Shown here: positions 33,124-41,166 of the stretch, piece by piece
How the letters are laid out: each line of letters starts with the position of its first letter
How positions within the stretch are numbered: the first letter of the stretch is position 1
Assembly: GCA_036401195.1 (NCBI GenBank)
Contig: DASWVQ010000106.1
Coordinates: 1 to 42,291, forward strand
Direction: 5' to 3'
Length of the DNA stretch: 42,291 nucleotides
Origin: JACDHQ01 sp036401195
GTDB taxonomy: Bacteria > Gemmatimonadota > Gemmatimonadetes > Gemmatimonadales > Gemmatimonadaceae
Program-made: the position numbers and the translations under genes
Notes under the pieces: model-generated
Database searches by the model: none
Told to the model about the DNA's origin: nothing
What the model saw: only the letters and a program-made list of their open reading frames with translations

Positions 33124-35400
33124 TCACCGCCCCCCTGCCGGCAGGTGCGCGTCGAAGTAGTTCGTGAGCAGGTTGTACAGGTGCGTCGTCGTCCCCGTCC
33201 CCTCGTAGATGCCGTGCGTGCGGTTGGGGTAGGCGAACATCTGGAACTGCTTCCCCGCCGCGATGAGCGCGTTGATGAGCTGCTCCGTCCCCTGGAAGTG
33301 CACGTTGTCGTCGCCGGTGCCGTGCACCACCAGCAGGTCGCCGCGGAGCCCATTCACGTAGTGGATCGCCGAGGCGTCCTTGTACGCCAGGGAATCGGTG
33401 GTGGGCAGGCCGAGGTAGCGCTCCTGGTAGATCGTGTCGTAGTTGCGCGTGTCGGCCACCGGCGCCACCGAGATCCCCGTGCGGAAGGTCTCCGGGGCGC
33501 GGAACATCAGCAGCAGCGTCGACGAGCCGCCCCCGCTCCACCCCCACACGCCGATCCGGGTGGAGTCCACGTACGGCCGCCGGGCCAGGTAGTGCGCCGC
33601 CGCCGACTGGTCGGCCACGCGCACCGCGCCCGACTGGTTGAGCAGCGCCTTCCGCCAGGCGCGCCCCTTCGGCGCCGGCGTGCCGCGGTTGTCGACGCTG
33701 GCCACGATGTAGCCGCGCTGCGTCAGCATCAGGTGCCAGAGCCAGCGTGAGCCGCCGTACGCGTCGCGCGTGGTCATGCTCGCCGGCTCGCCGTACACGT
33801 AGAAGATCACCGGATACTTCTTCGTGGAGTCGAAGTCGGCGGGCTTCATGAGCCAGCCGTCCATCAGCTGCCCGTTCGCCGCCGGCACCTTGAACCACTC
33901 CACCGGGCGCTGCGCCAGCTTCGCCAGCGCGCCGCGGAGCCGCTCGTTCGTCACCAGCGTGCGTGCGACTTCATGGCCCGGGAGGCGCACCAGGTCCACC
34001 GTCGGCGGCACCCCGAACGCCGAGCGACTGTGGAGGGCGAAGCGCGCGTTGGGCCCGATCTCGTAGCTGTGCGTTCCCGCCTCCGATGCGGGGGTGAGGC
34101 GCTCGGGCCGCCCCGTGCCGTCGAGCCGCGTGCGCCACAGGTACATCTGCGTCGCGTTCTCCGGCGAGGCATCGAAGTAGAGCCAGCCCCCCTTCATGTC
34201 GATGTACGCCACCCGCATCACGTCGTAGTTCCCCGGCGTGATGAGGCGCACGTCGCCGGCGCGGTTCACGATGTACGCGTGCCGCCACCCATCGCGCTCG
34301 CTCAGGTACACGAACGCGGAGTTGTCGGGGAGCCAGTGCAGCGACGGGCCGGGGCCGTAGCCTTCCACGTCGTCGTAGATGTCGACCCAGGCGCTGTCCG
34401 CCTCGACGAAGAGGGGCCTGGCCGCCCCGCCACGCGCGTCGGCGATCCACATCGTGTTCCGGTTCTGCCGCCGGTTGAGCTGCTGGATGGTGAGCTGCGT
34501 GCTGTTCGCCGCCCAGTCCATGCGCGCGAGGTAGTTGTTGCGCGGGTCGCCGGGGACCTTCATCCAGGTGGTGGCCCCCCCCGCGGCGCTCACCACGCCG
34601 ATGCGCGCGGCGGAGTTCGTCGTCCCCGCCTTCGGGTACTGGATGGGCACCGTGAAGGAATAGAGCGAGTCGGTGTTGTTGATCAGGAGGAAGTCGCGCA
34701 CCCCCGTCGCGTCGAGCTGCCAGTAGGCGATCGACCGGCCGTCGGGGCTCCAGCGGAAGCCGTCGCGCAGCGAGAGCTCCTCCTCGTACACCCAGTCGAA
34801 GGTGCCGTTGATCGTGGTGCGCGAGCCGTCGCGGGTGAGCGCGGTGATCGCACCGCCCGCCACGGGCTCGACATAGATATTGTTCTCGCGCACGTACGCC
34901 ACGCGCGACCCGTCCGGGGAGAACTTCGCGAACTGCAGGGTGGAGGGCTTCGCGGCGGGCCCGCCGAGCTTGCGCGGCGCGCCGCCGGCGACGCTCAGCA
35001 CCCAGAAGTCGCCCCGCGTGTTCGCCCGCCACACCCGCGCCGAGTTGGTGAAGATGAGGAGGCGCGAGTGATCGTCGCTCCAGGCATAGTCCTCCACCTC
35101 GAGCGGCTCCGACCGCCCGGCGGGAACGAAGCGCGCCGCGGGCAGGATCAGCGACTGCCGTCCGGAGGCGGCGTCGACCTTCACCAGGTCGCTCCCCTTG
35201 CCATTCGCGGCGGGGACGAGGGCGGTGAAGGTGGAGTCGTCGAGCCAGCGGAGCTGGCCGATCCCCTGGCCGCGGAACTCGCCGGAGAAGATGCGCTCGA
35301 CGGTGAGGCGCGACGGGTCGGCGGGCGCCGCCTGCTGCGCCGCCAGCGGCGCGGCGAGAATGAACACCGCGACGAGCGGACGGAGGAGGGAGCGGGACAT
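33124..35400 (-). CDS. S9 (DPP-IV-like) prolyl-type peptidase, exported
   Basis: A 758-residue serine peptidase with a signal peptide (VAVFILAAPLAAQ). The N-terminal half is a beta-propeller (SPDGSRVAYVRENNIYVEPV, WSPDGRSIAYWQLD). The C-terminal alpha/beta-hydrolase domain carries nucleophile Ser622 in GWSGGGSST, the acid in HGTGDDNVHFQ and the catalytic His in NRTHGIYEG. The usual elbow is GWSYGG; here it is GWSGGG. The propeller also has the DWVYEEE-like segment (FDWVYEEELSLRDGF) that binds the substrate amino terminus in DPP IV. Likely removes dipeptides from exported peptides. It is convergent with the OrfA gene and stands alone. Confidence 0.94.
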   Translation of the reverse strand: MSRSLLRPLVAVFILAAPLAAQQAAPADPSRLTVERIFSGEFRGQGIGQLRWLDDSTFTALVPAANGKGSDLVKVDAASGRQSLILPAARFVPAGRSEPLEVEDYAWSDDHSRLLIFTNSARVWRANTRGDFWVLSVAGGAPRKLGGPAAKPSTLQFAKFSPDGSRVAYVRENNIYVEPVAGGAITALTRDGSRTTINGTFDWVYEEELSLRDGFRWSPDGRSIAYWQLDATGVRDFLLINNTDSLYSFTVPIQYPKAGTTNSAARIGVVSAAGGATTWMKVPGDPRNNYLARMDWAANSTQLTIQQLNRRQNRNTMWIADARGGAARPLFVEADSAWVDIYDDVEGYGPGPSLHWLPDNSAFVYLSERDGWRHAYIVNRAGDVRLITPGNYDVMRVAYIDMKGGWLYFDASPENATQMYLWRTRLDGTGRPERLTPASEAGTHSYEIGPNARFALHSRSAFGVPPTVDLVRLPGHEVARTLVTNERLRGALAKLAQRPVEWFKVPAANGQLMDGWLMKPADFDSTKKYPVIFYVYGEPASMTTRDAYGGSRWLWHLMLTQRGYIVASVDNRGTPAPKGRAWRKALLNQSGAVRVADQSAAAHYLARRPYVDSTRIGVWGWSGGGSSTLLLMFRAPETFRTGISVAPVADTRNYDTIYQERYLGLPTTDSLAYKDASAIHYVNGLRGDLLVVHGTGDDNVHFQGTEQLINALIAAGKQFQMFAYPNRTHGIYEGTGTTTHLYNLLTNYFDAHLPAGGR

Positions 35401-35757
35401 GGCGGGAGGGTGGAAGGAACGGGGTGCGCCGCGGCGGGAGCCGGGCCGGCACGGGCGTCAGCCCCCAATCTACCCCGGGAGCGGGGGTGGGGTTCAGCCG
35501 GCGGACAAAGCTGGAGGCGGGTCCGTTTGCCCCCCGGCACCGGGTGACCGACCCACCTGCGCCAGGACACGGACAGTAGCCGCAACTGACGGTCCCCTCG
35601 TATCTTAGGGAAGTTGGGGTGGGTTCGTTCGACTGCCGATGCCACGGCGCGCGACTTCCGAGAACGGATGGATGATCCGGATCGTCGGTTCGATGGTTAC
35701 AGTGGTGCGGGCAGGATCGATGACCTTCTCACCTCCATCGCACGTCTCATGGGGATC
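35401..35757. other. Gene-free stretch before tRNA-Lys
   Basis: A 357-bp region upstream of the peptidase gene (on the minus strand) and of the tRNA (plus strand). It must hold the promoters of both, but no convincing -35/-10 pair can be picked out. An open frame crossing it and the tRNA is probably not translated as such. No strong hairpin or repeat was noticed. Confidence 0.5.
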
Positions 35758-35830
35758 GACCGGGTAGCTCAGTCGGTAGAGCAGGGGCCTTTTAAGCCTC
35801 AGGTCGTGGGTTCGAGTCCCACCCCGGTCA
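35758..35830 (+). tRNA. tRNA-Lys (anticodon UUU)
   Basis: A 73-base cloverleaf. Acceptor arms GACCGGG (35758-35764) and CCCGGTC (35823-35829) pair perfectly, with discriminator A at 35830. D-arm AGCTCAGTCGGTAGAGC, anticodon loop CTTTTAA with TTT in a GGGGC/GCCTC stem (one G-U), and T-arm with the standard GTTCGAGTCC. The 3' CCA is not encoded (CTT follows). It is the only tRNA seen in the window. The downstream endonuclease-like frame runs through its 3' half. Confidence 0.97.
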
Positions 35831-36255
35831 CTTCGTCGCTCACCTCGGGTCGGGGGCGACGCGCGAATTGCGCGCTCGGTGAGGCCTCGGAAGTGGCGGT
35901 CTTCACGGCCCTTCGACGGCGCGGGTACGCCGTGCTCGTTGCGCCCTTCGCGGCCTCCCTTCCCTACGACTGCGTCATCGATGACGGCCGGCACCTCCTG
36001 AGGGTTCAGGTCAAGACCGGCTACGTCGATCGTCACCGCGCGATACGTTGGGCCACCCGAAGCACCGGCGGATCGCAGCGCACCAGAACCTATCGGGGGC
36101 GAGCCGACCTGTTCGCCGTGTACGTGCCCGAGATCGAGCGCACGTTTCTCGTGCCGGTCGAGGAGTGCGGCCGTCGCGAAGCATCCATTCGCCTGTCGCC
36201 CGCCCGGAATGGCCAGAAGCACGGCGTCCGCCACGCTGAGCAGTATGAGATCTGA
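35806..36255 (+). CDS. PD-(D/E)XK homing-endonuclease-like protein abutting the tRNA
   Basis: The frame encodes a domain of the I-Ssp6803I-like PD-(D/E)XK group (PF11645-type): GEASEVAVFTALRRRGYAVL, the acidic PYDCVIDDG and the LLRVQVKTG core with catalytic Asp/Gln-x-Lys pattern, then GRADLFAVYVPE. I-Ssp6803I sits in a group I intron of a cyanobacterial tRNA. No ATG is available just before the domain; the nearest in-frame starts are GTG 35806, inside the tRNA T-arm, and GTG 35893, which would cut into the first helix. The tRNA itself is not interrupted. It may be translated from within the tRNA gene, or be a 5'-truncated relic. Coordinates of the start are uncertain. Confidence 0.6.
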   Translation: MGSSPTPVTSSLTSGRGRRANCALGEASEVAVFTALRRRGYAVLVAPFAASLPYDCVIDDGRHLLRVQVKTGYVDRHRAIRWATRSTGGSQRTRTYRGRADLFAVYVPEIERTFLVPVEECGRREASIRLSPARNGQKHGVRHAEQYEI

Positions 36256-36313
36256 ACGCAATCCCCGACGAACAGGCGTGCCCGCAGAACGCCCCTTCCA
36301 CCGCACACCGCTC

Positions 36314-37195
36314 ATGCTTGGTCCACTGCGTCGCCTCCTGACGTTCATGTTGCTGGCTCTGGGCAGCACCGCCTGCGCCACGCTGAACCGCGCGGGCCTC
36401 GGCCCCGCGTACTTCGACGCGCCCCCCTTCCACACCGGGCGCGCGGTCGGCGCCGACACCACCAGCGTCGCCCACCTGCCGGTGAGCTTCCAGCGGGGCG
36501 CGAACGACCCGGTGACGTGGGAGCCGGATCCGGCGAAGGACATGGGCATCGCGCAGCTCCTCGCCGAGATCGACGCGGAGCTCGACGAGCTGGCGGCCTC
36601 GCGACGGGTGCCCGCGTCGGCGATCCCGGAGAAGGGTGCCCCGAACGTGGTGTTTGGCTGCGAGCGCGAGGGGCTGGGGGACGGCTGCGTGAGCCAGGAC
36701 CGCGGCCTGTTCGGCGGCGGCGTGCGGCGGCGCTTCCAGCTCCGCGCCGACCGCGCGAGCCCCGCCTGGACCGCCGCCGCGCGCGAGGCGGTGGGCGACG
36801 CGCGCACCCCGTTGCTGGTGATCACCCTCGAGATCGGGGAATATCCCGTGCGCGAGGGGGGGCTTCGCACCCCGCCCACGATCGACCTGGGAACGCGGCA
36901 CCGCGAGGAGCTGCCGCGCACCCTCAAGACCGACGAGCCGGTGACGGTGCTCCAGCTCACCGGCGTGCTCCTCGCCCCCGACGGCACGGTGCTGCGCGCG
37001 GGCGCCGAGGGGATCGAGGCGAAGCGGGTCAACGTGGTGCTCGGCGCCCTCGGCGTGCAGGGCCTGTTCAGCGACGACGACTTCCGGCGCATCCGCCAGC
37101 TGCGCCGGCAGGATCTGGACGGGCAGCCGCTGGCGTGGAAGGTGGCGCTGCGCCAGCTGGTGGAGGGGCTGCTGCAGCAGAGCGTGCGGGGGTGA
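36314..37195 (+). CDS. Lipoprotein of unknown function
   Basis: A 293-residue protein whose signal ends in a lipobox-like GSTAC (LTFMLLALGSTAC). The mature protein has mixed alpha/beta character with a stretch LVITLEIGEYPVREGG and a C-terminal basic, helical segment (DFRRIRQLRRQDLDGQPLAWKVALRQLV). No known domain is recognised. ATG 36314 is chosen because it starts directly at the signal. Its neighbours (endonuclease-like ORF upstream, convergent secreted protein downstream) give no functional clue. Confidence 0.8.
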   Translation: MLGPLRRLLTFMLLALGSTACATLNRAGLGPAYFDAPPFHTGRAVGADTTSVAHLPVSFQRGANDPVTWEPDPAKDMGIAQLLAEIDAELDELAASRRVPASAIPEKGAPNVVFGCEREGLGDGCVSQDRGLFGGGVRRRFQLRADRASPAWTAAAREAVGDARTPLLVITLEIGEYPVREGGLRTPPTIDLGTRHREELPRTLKTDEPVTVLQLTGVLLAPDGTVLRAGAEGIEAKRVNVVLGALGVQGLFSDDDFRRIRQLRRQDLDGQPLAWKVALRQLVEGLLQQSVRG

Positions 37196-37243
37196 CGGCG
37201 GGGTGCGCGGCGCGCGCGGCCCGCCGCGTGGGGTGTTCCCCCG

Positions 37244-38638
37244 CTACTTCACCGCCGGCCAGGGAACCCGCGCGTTGCCGATGCGCGTGACCGGCCAGCC
37301 GCGCGCGCGGAGGATCGCCTCGATCGGCCGCTGGTGCGGCGGCGACATGGCCATCGCGCTGTACGCCCACTCCAGCGAGGGCACGTACACGAGCAGCGCG
37401 CCCGGCGCGTCGGGGAGGTCCACCGGCTCGATCCACGCCGAGTCGCCGTCGAGGCGCAGCCAGCGTCCGCGCGACACGACCGACGCCGGCGCCGGGGGCG
37501 CCACGTCGTGCCCCTGCGCGACCGCGGCGGCGACGGGTGCGGCGCCGGGAGCGACGTACAGCGGGGCGCGCCGCGACAGGAGCCAGGGGAGGCCTCCCTG
37601 CGGGTATGCCGCCGCGCTGAGGACGGCCCCGGTCACCACGGCGCCCGAATCGGCGCGGGCGAGCCAGCCGGCGGCGCGCTCGATCGAGAGGGGCGCGGTC
37701 CCCGCCTCGAGGAGCAGCCACGAGCGGCCGAGCTTCACCGCACCGGCCGGCGCTCCCGGGGTCGCGAAGCTCACGACGCGGGGCGCCACGCGCTTCGCGG
37801 AGTCGAGGGGGAGGTCGTACATCGCCAGCGCCGACGGCCCGCGGCGGAACGCCACGCGGAGGGAGTCGCTCACCGCGAAGGAATCCACGGGCGCGGGCGC
37901 GTTGACGGTGGCGAGGAGCACCGACATGCGCTTGTAGGGCCGTCCCACGCGGCGCACGTCGAGCTGCGTGGGGAGCGCCACCCCCGCCGCGGTCTGCTGC
38001 CACCCCGAGTACCACCACTCCACCTCCATCGCCCCCCAGGGGGCGAGGCCGAAGTCCTTCGGCTGGGCGGCGCGGTAGTGCACCATCGCCAGCATCCCAT
38101 CGCGGGCGCGGAGGTGCAGCGTCGCCGGAATCCCGCTCACCGTCGCCGCGACGCGCGCGTAGCGCACCCCCGCGATGGTGGTGTCGCCGAGGGCGCGCAG
38201 GTCCGCGGCGGCGCGGGCGGCGGGGAGCAGGCGTTCCGCCGCGAAGGCGAACACCTCGCGGCGCTCGTCGACGTAGGCGCTGGCGAGGGGGGCCCAGGGA
38301 CCGGTCCCCGAGCGACGCGCGGCGACGCTGTCGACGACGATGTCGGTGATCTCGCGCCAGCTCGCCCCCACGGGGAACTGCCGCGTGTTGCGCCAGGCCC
38401 CCGCCGCGTAGTCGCGCAGCTCCGCGTGGCGCTCGTAGCTGGGGCGGTCGGTGTAGGGCGAGGGATCGAAGGACAGGCGCTGCCACTGGGTGAGCATCTC
38501 GTAGCGGACGCTCTTCACCGCCGCGAGGGCGGCGGGACCGCCCATCCGGGCGATGGCGGTGTCGAGGAGCTGCGGCGCAGTGGGGGCGGGCGCCGGCGCG
38601 GTGAGGAGCGCGGCGAGGAGCAGGACGTTCGCGTGCAT
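37244..38638 (-). CDS. Secreted protein, possibly a degenerate metallo-beta-lactamase fold
   Basis: A 464-residue exported protein with signal LLLAALLTAPAPAP-TA. The order of elements recalls exported MBL-fold hydrolases with an N-terminal lipid/peptide-binding-like part: a strand SWLLLEAGTAPLSIERAAGW, then VVTGAVLSAAAYPQGG where relatives have VVTHHHFDHSGG, then APLYVAPGAAP, and later a strand ALLVYVPSLEWAYSA. If that reading is right, every zinc ligand of the H-x-H-x-D-H motif is lost and the protein is not a hydrolase. The assignment rests on pattern only. The ATG at 38638 is chosen because it starts the signal peptide. The function is unknown. Confidence 0.7.
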   Translation of the reverse strand: MHANVLLLAALLTAPAPAPTAPQLLDTAIARMGGPAALAAVKSVRYEMLTQWQRLSFDPSPYTDRPSYERHAELRDYAAGAWRNTRQFPVGASWREITDIVVDSVAARRSGTGPWAPLASAYVDERREVFAFAAERLLPAARAAADLRALGDTTIAGVRYARVAATVSGIPATLHLRARDGMLAMVHYRAAQPKDFGLAPWGAMEVEWWYSGWQQTAAGVALPTQLDVRRVGRPYKRMSVLLATVNAPAPVDSFAVSDSLRVAFRRGPSALAMYDLPLDSAKRVAPRVVSFATPGAPAGAVKLGRSWLLLEAGTAPLSIERAAGWLARADSGAVVTGAVLSAAAYPQGGLPWLLSRRAPLYVAPGAAPVAAAVAQGHDVAPPAPASVVSRGRWLRLDGDSAWIEPVDLPDAPGALLVYVPSLEWAYSAMAMSPPHQRPIEAILRARGWPVTRIGNARVPWPAVK

Positions 38639-38675
38639 GGGGGTTCGTTCGGGTGAGCCTGCGGTCGAGCGCACT

Positions 38676-38943
38676 ACGCGGGGGACGCGCCCCGCGTTTC
38701 GCCGGCGTGTGCGCGCCGACCCGGCCGCGGAGGGTGGGCCTGTCCGGGACCGGACGGCGCGCCTTCGGCGCGCACGGTCCCGGAAAGGCCCACCCCCTCG
38801 CGGCCTCGCATGGTCACAGACGGGAGGATGCGACCGCTGCCGCCGAGCGACCCCCAGGGCGGAAGGGCCGAGGGGCCCCCACGGGACCGTGCGCGTCGCA
38901 GACGCGCCGTCCGGTCCCGCGGGGGCCCCTCGGTTCTTCCGCC
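38676..38943. repeat. REP/BIME-like pair of inverted long hairpins
   Basis: Three hairpins in the 326-bp gap between two minus-strand genes: a small one at 38676-38697 (8-bp stem) and two large ones at 38723-38805 (about 40-bp stem, loop TTC) and 38858-38943 (about 40-bp stem, loop GCA). The core of the second (GGGACCGTGCGCG ... GTCCGGTCCC) equals the reverse complement of the first's core, including the same two-base GA bulge. The outer stems differ between them yet each stays paired. This is the organisation of BIME-type repeats. No gene is in this stretch. Confidence 0.85.
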
Positions 38944-38964
38944 ACGAGCGGAGTCGCGCCGCCC

Positions 38965-39486
38965 TCAGTCCCCCGTCTTCCGGAACTCCACCCGAAGGGG
39001 GACCACCTCGCCCTGCGGCGTCACCATCTCGTATCGCACCACCATCCCGCCATTGACGAGCGTGCCCATGATCGGGCGGGTGGGGGGCGACTTCTTCCCC
39101 TTCTGGGGAACGAAGGTGATCACGTTGCCACGCCGCACCCACCTCCCCTGCGCGCTCTCGAAGAGCGGGGCGCCGAGGGGGCGCCGGTCGATCTTCGCCC
39201 GGAAGTCGTGCGCGTAGTTGGCGGTGGCTCGGAAGCGCCCGTCGGCCAGGAGGGTGACCGACATCGACTCCAGCCGGACCCGGTGGGCGAACCCCTTGTG
39301 CTCGGCGAGCTGATCCATTGTCGGGAGGGGGCGCCCCTTGTACCGGAACGCGTCGTAGAGCCCGGCAGGATTGACTGCCGCCCCTGCGGCCTGTGCGCTG
39401 CCGCGCGCCGGCATGGCAGCGAGGGCCACGACGGCGGCTGCCACGAGGGCACGCAGGGGAAGGAAGGGGACGAAAGAGTGCGGCAT
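38965..39486 (-). CDS. Small secreted protein of unknown function
   Basis: A 173-residue protein with signal ALVAAAVVALAAMPARGSA. The mature part contains beta-rich stretches typical of lipocalin-like or DUF-type sheets (GFAHRVRLESMSVTLLADGR, GRWVRRGNVITFVPQ, MVVRYEMVTPQGEVVPLRVE), possibly a small beta-barrel. It may be one of the secreted sheet-type proteins abundant in this region. The ATG at 39486 is chosen because an upstream extension (to 39594) would precede the signal peptide. Divergent from the beta-lactamase-like gene by 92 bases. Function not recognised. Confidence 0.75.
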   Translation of the reverse strand: MPHSFVPFLPLRALVAAAVVALAAMPARGSAQAAGAAVNPAGLYDAFRYKGRPLPTMDQLAEHKGFAHRVRLESMSVTLLADGRFRATANYAHDFRAKIDRRPLGAPLFESAQGRWVRRGNVITFVPQKGKKSPPTRPIMGTLVNGGMVVRYEMVTPQGEVVPLRVEFRKTGD

Positions 39487-39578
39487 CGAAAGCAAGTTAG
39501 CCCCTTGCAGACGCTCCCGCGCCTCCGCTGTCACACCCCCGGCAAGCGGGCACTCCAATTGCGACGTCTGCCCGGTGC

Positions 39579-40469
39579 ATGTCATCCCGCGCACTCACAC
39601 GCGACCCGGCCCCTCCGTCGCGTGCGGCAGATTCCCTTCGCTCTCGCATCGACGAGCTCGCTGATCAGGCGGGCGCGGCGGCGATCGGCGTCGCCGTCCA
39701 CGACCTGGCCACCGGCTTCGACTTCCGCTACCGCGCCGAGCGGTGGTTCCACGCCGCAAGCACCATCAAGCTGGCGGTGCTGGTGGGCGTGTACCGCGCG
39801 GTGCATCGCGGGGCCCTGGTGCCGCAGTCGCGGCTGCACGTGCGCAACCTCTTCCGCAGCGCCGTGGGCGGGGCCCTCTTCCGCGTGAGCGCCGGGCGCG
39901 ACGCGAACGCCGAGGTGCAGCGGGCGATCGGGAAGACGATGCGCATCTCCGAGCTGGCGCACCACATGATCGCCACGAGCAGCAACCTGGCGACCAACCT
40001 GCTGCTCGACTACGTGGGGCTGGACGAGACGCAGCGCGCGCTGGAGGAGCTCGGGGTGGATGGGATCGACCTGCGCCGCGGCGTGGAGGACGAGCGGGCA
40101 TTCGAGGCGGGGATCAGCAACCGGGTCACCGCCGACGGGCTGGTGGCGCTGCTGCGGGCCATCGCCGAGGAGCGCGCCTTCTCCGGCGACCTCTCGCGCG
40201 ACATGCTGCAGATCCTGCACGCGCAGGAGTTCCGCAGCGGGATCCCCGCGCACCTGCCGGACGTGGCGCGCATCGCCCACAAGACGGGGGACATCTCGAC
40301 CGTCGCCCACGACGCGGGGATCGTCTACCTGCCGGACCGCCGCCCCTACGTGGTGGCGATCCTCACCGAGTGGTCGCCGGAGCGGGGCGGGCGGTCGCGC
40401 ACGATCGCCAGTGTCTCCCGCGCCGTGTACGAGGCGCTCACCTGCGACGCGGAGGCGCGCGATGGGTGA
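39579..40469 (+). CDS. Class A beta-lactamase-fold serine hydrolase
   Basis: A 296-residue protein of the class A beta-lactamase/penicillin-binding superfamily. Catalytic motifs are present: SxxK as STIK (in AASTIKLAVLVGV), the second motif SSN (ATSSNLATNLL; replaces SDN) and KTG (AHKTGDIS). An E-x-x-x-x-N-like Omega-loop glutamate cannot be fixed with certainty (ERAFEAGISN). No signal peptide is seen; the N-terminus is hydrophilic, so it may act in the cytoplasm or be exported otherwise. Whether it hydrolyses beta-lactams is uncertain: many environmental members are esterases or peptidases. Its stop overlaps the next gene by eight bases. Confidence 0.85.
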   Translation: MSSRALTRDPAPPSRAADSLRSRIDELADQAGAAAIGVAVHDLATGFDFRYRAERWFHAASTIKLAVLVGVYRAVHRGALVPQSRLHVRNLFRSAVGGALFRVSAGRDANAEVQRAIGKTMRISELAHHMIATSSNLATNLLLDYVGLDETQRALEELGVDGIDLRRGVEDERAFEAGISNRVTADGLVALLRAIAEERAFSGDLSRDMLQILHAQEFRSGIPAHLPDVARIAHKTGDISTVAHDAGIVYLPDRRPYVVAILTEWSPERGGRSRTIASVSRAVYEALTCDAEARDG

Positions 40470-41166
40470 GAGCGCGCTTCCCTTCCCCGTGGTCGACGGC
40501 CGCCGCCTGGAGAAGCGGGTCCGCGACGCGCTCCGCCCCGGCGGGGTGCTGGTGGACCCGGCTCACGGGGCCCGTGAGCTCCCCCGCTACTTCTACGAGA
40601 TCCCCTCGTGGGAGGACGCGGTGGAGTGCGACGTCACCGAGAACTTCGCCCTCTGGGAGTTCCTGCACGTGGACGTGCGCGAGGCGCCGCCGCAGCGGGG
40701 GTTCCCCCGTTACATCCCCTGCGCCGTGACGCTGCTGGTGGCGGCGCTGGAGCACTTCCGCGAGGCGGTGGGGCGGCCGGTGCACATCGCGGCCAATGGG
40801 GGGTACCGCTCCCCGGCCCACGCCCTCACCCAGGGCGCGTCACCGCACTGCTGGGGGACGGCGGTCAACATCTACCGCATCGGCGACCAGTACGTCGACG
40901 ACCAGGACACCATCGAGCGGTACGCGGAGATCGCGCGCGCCGCGGTCCCCGGCATCTTCGCGCGCCCCTTCGGCCAGGCGCGCGGCGGGGGCGACGACCA
41001 CCTGCACCTGGACGTCGGATACGTGACGGTGGTGCCGCGGTGGGCCCCGGGCGAGCATCCGAACCGGTGGGATGAAGACGACGCCGCAGAGGAACTCGTG
41101 GGCGATGGCGAGGGGCCGGGTGACGTGGGCGCGACGGAGCAGGAGGGTGACGATGTCGCGGCGTAA
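40462..41166 (+). CDS. M15/hedgehog-type D-alanyl-D-alanine peptidase-like protein
   Basis: A 234-residue protein with the DD-peptidase fold: NGGYRSPAHALTQGASPH, with the S-x-H-x-x-G-x-A-x-D-like motif read as SPHCWGTAVN (Asp replaced by Asn), and the last zinc-ligand motif DDHLHLDVGY. Catalytic members cleave peptidoglycan cross-links; the Asn makes activity uncertain here. No signal peptide is seen. ATG 40462 overlaps the preceding stop, and its own stop overlaps the next gene's start, so the three form an operon. An acidic C-terminal tail (EELVGDGEGPGDV) follows the fold. Confidence 0.75.
   Translation: MGESALPFPVVDGRRLEKRVRDALRPGGVLVDPAHGARELPRYFYEIPSWEDAVECDVTENFALWEFLHVDVREAPPQRGFPRYIPCAVTLLVAALEHFREAVGRPVHIAANGGYRSPAHALTQGASPHCWGTAVNIYRIGDQYVDDQDTIERYAEIARAAVPGIFARPFGQARGGGDDHLHLDVGYVTVVPRWAPGEHPNRWDEDDAAEELVGDGEGPGDVGATEQEGDDVAA

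Noticed and set aside
35614..35805. Open frame starting upstream of the tRNA and running through it
   Set aside because: It includes the translated tRNA (AQSVEQ and VVGSSPTPVT-like peptides), a known annotation artefact; only the part after the tRNA has a protein domain.
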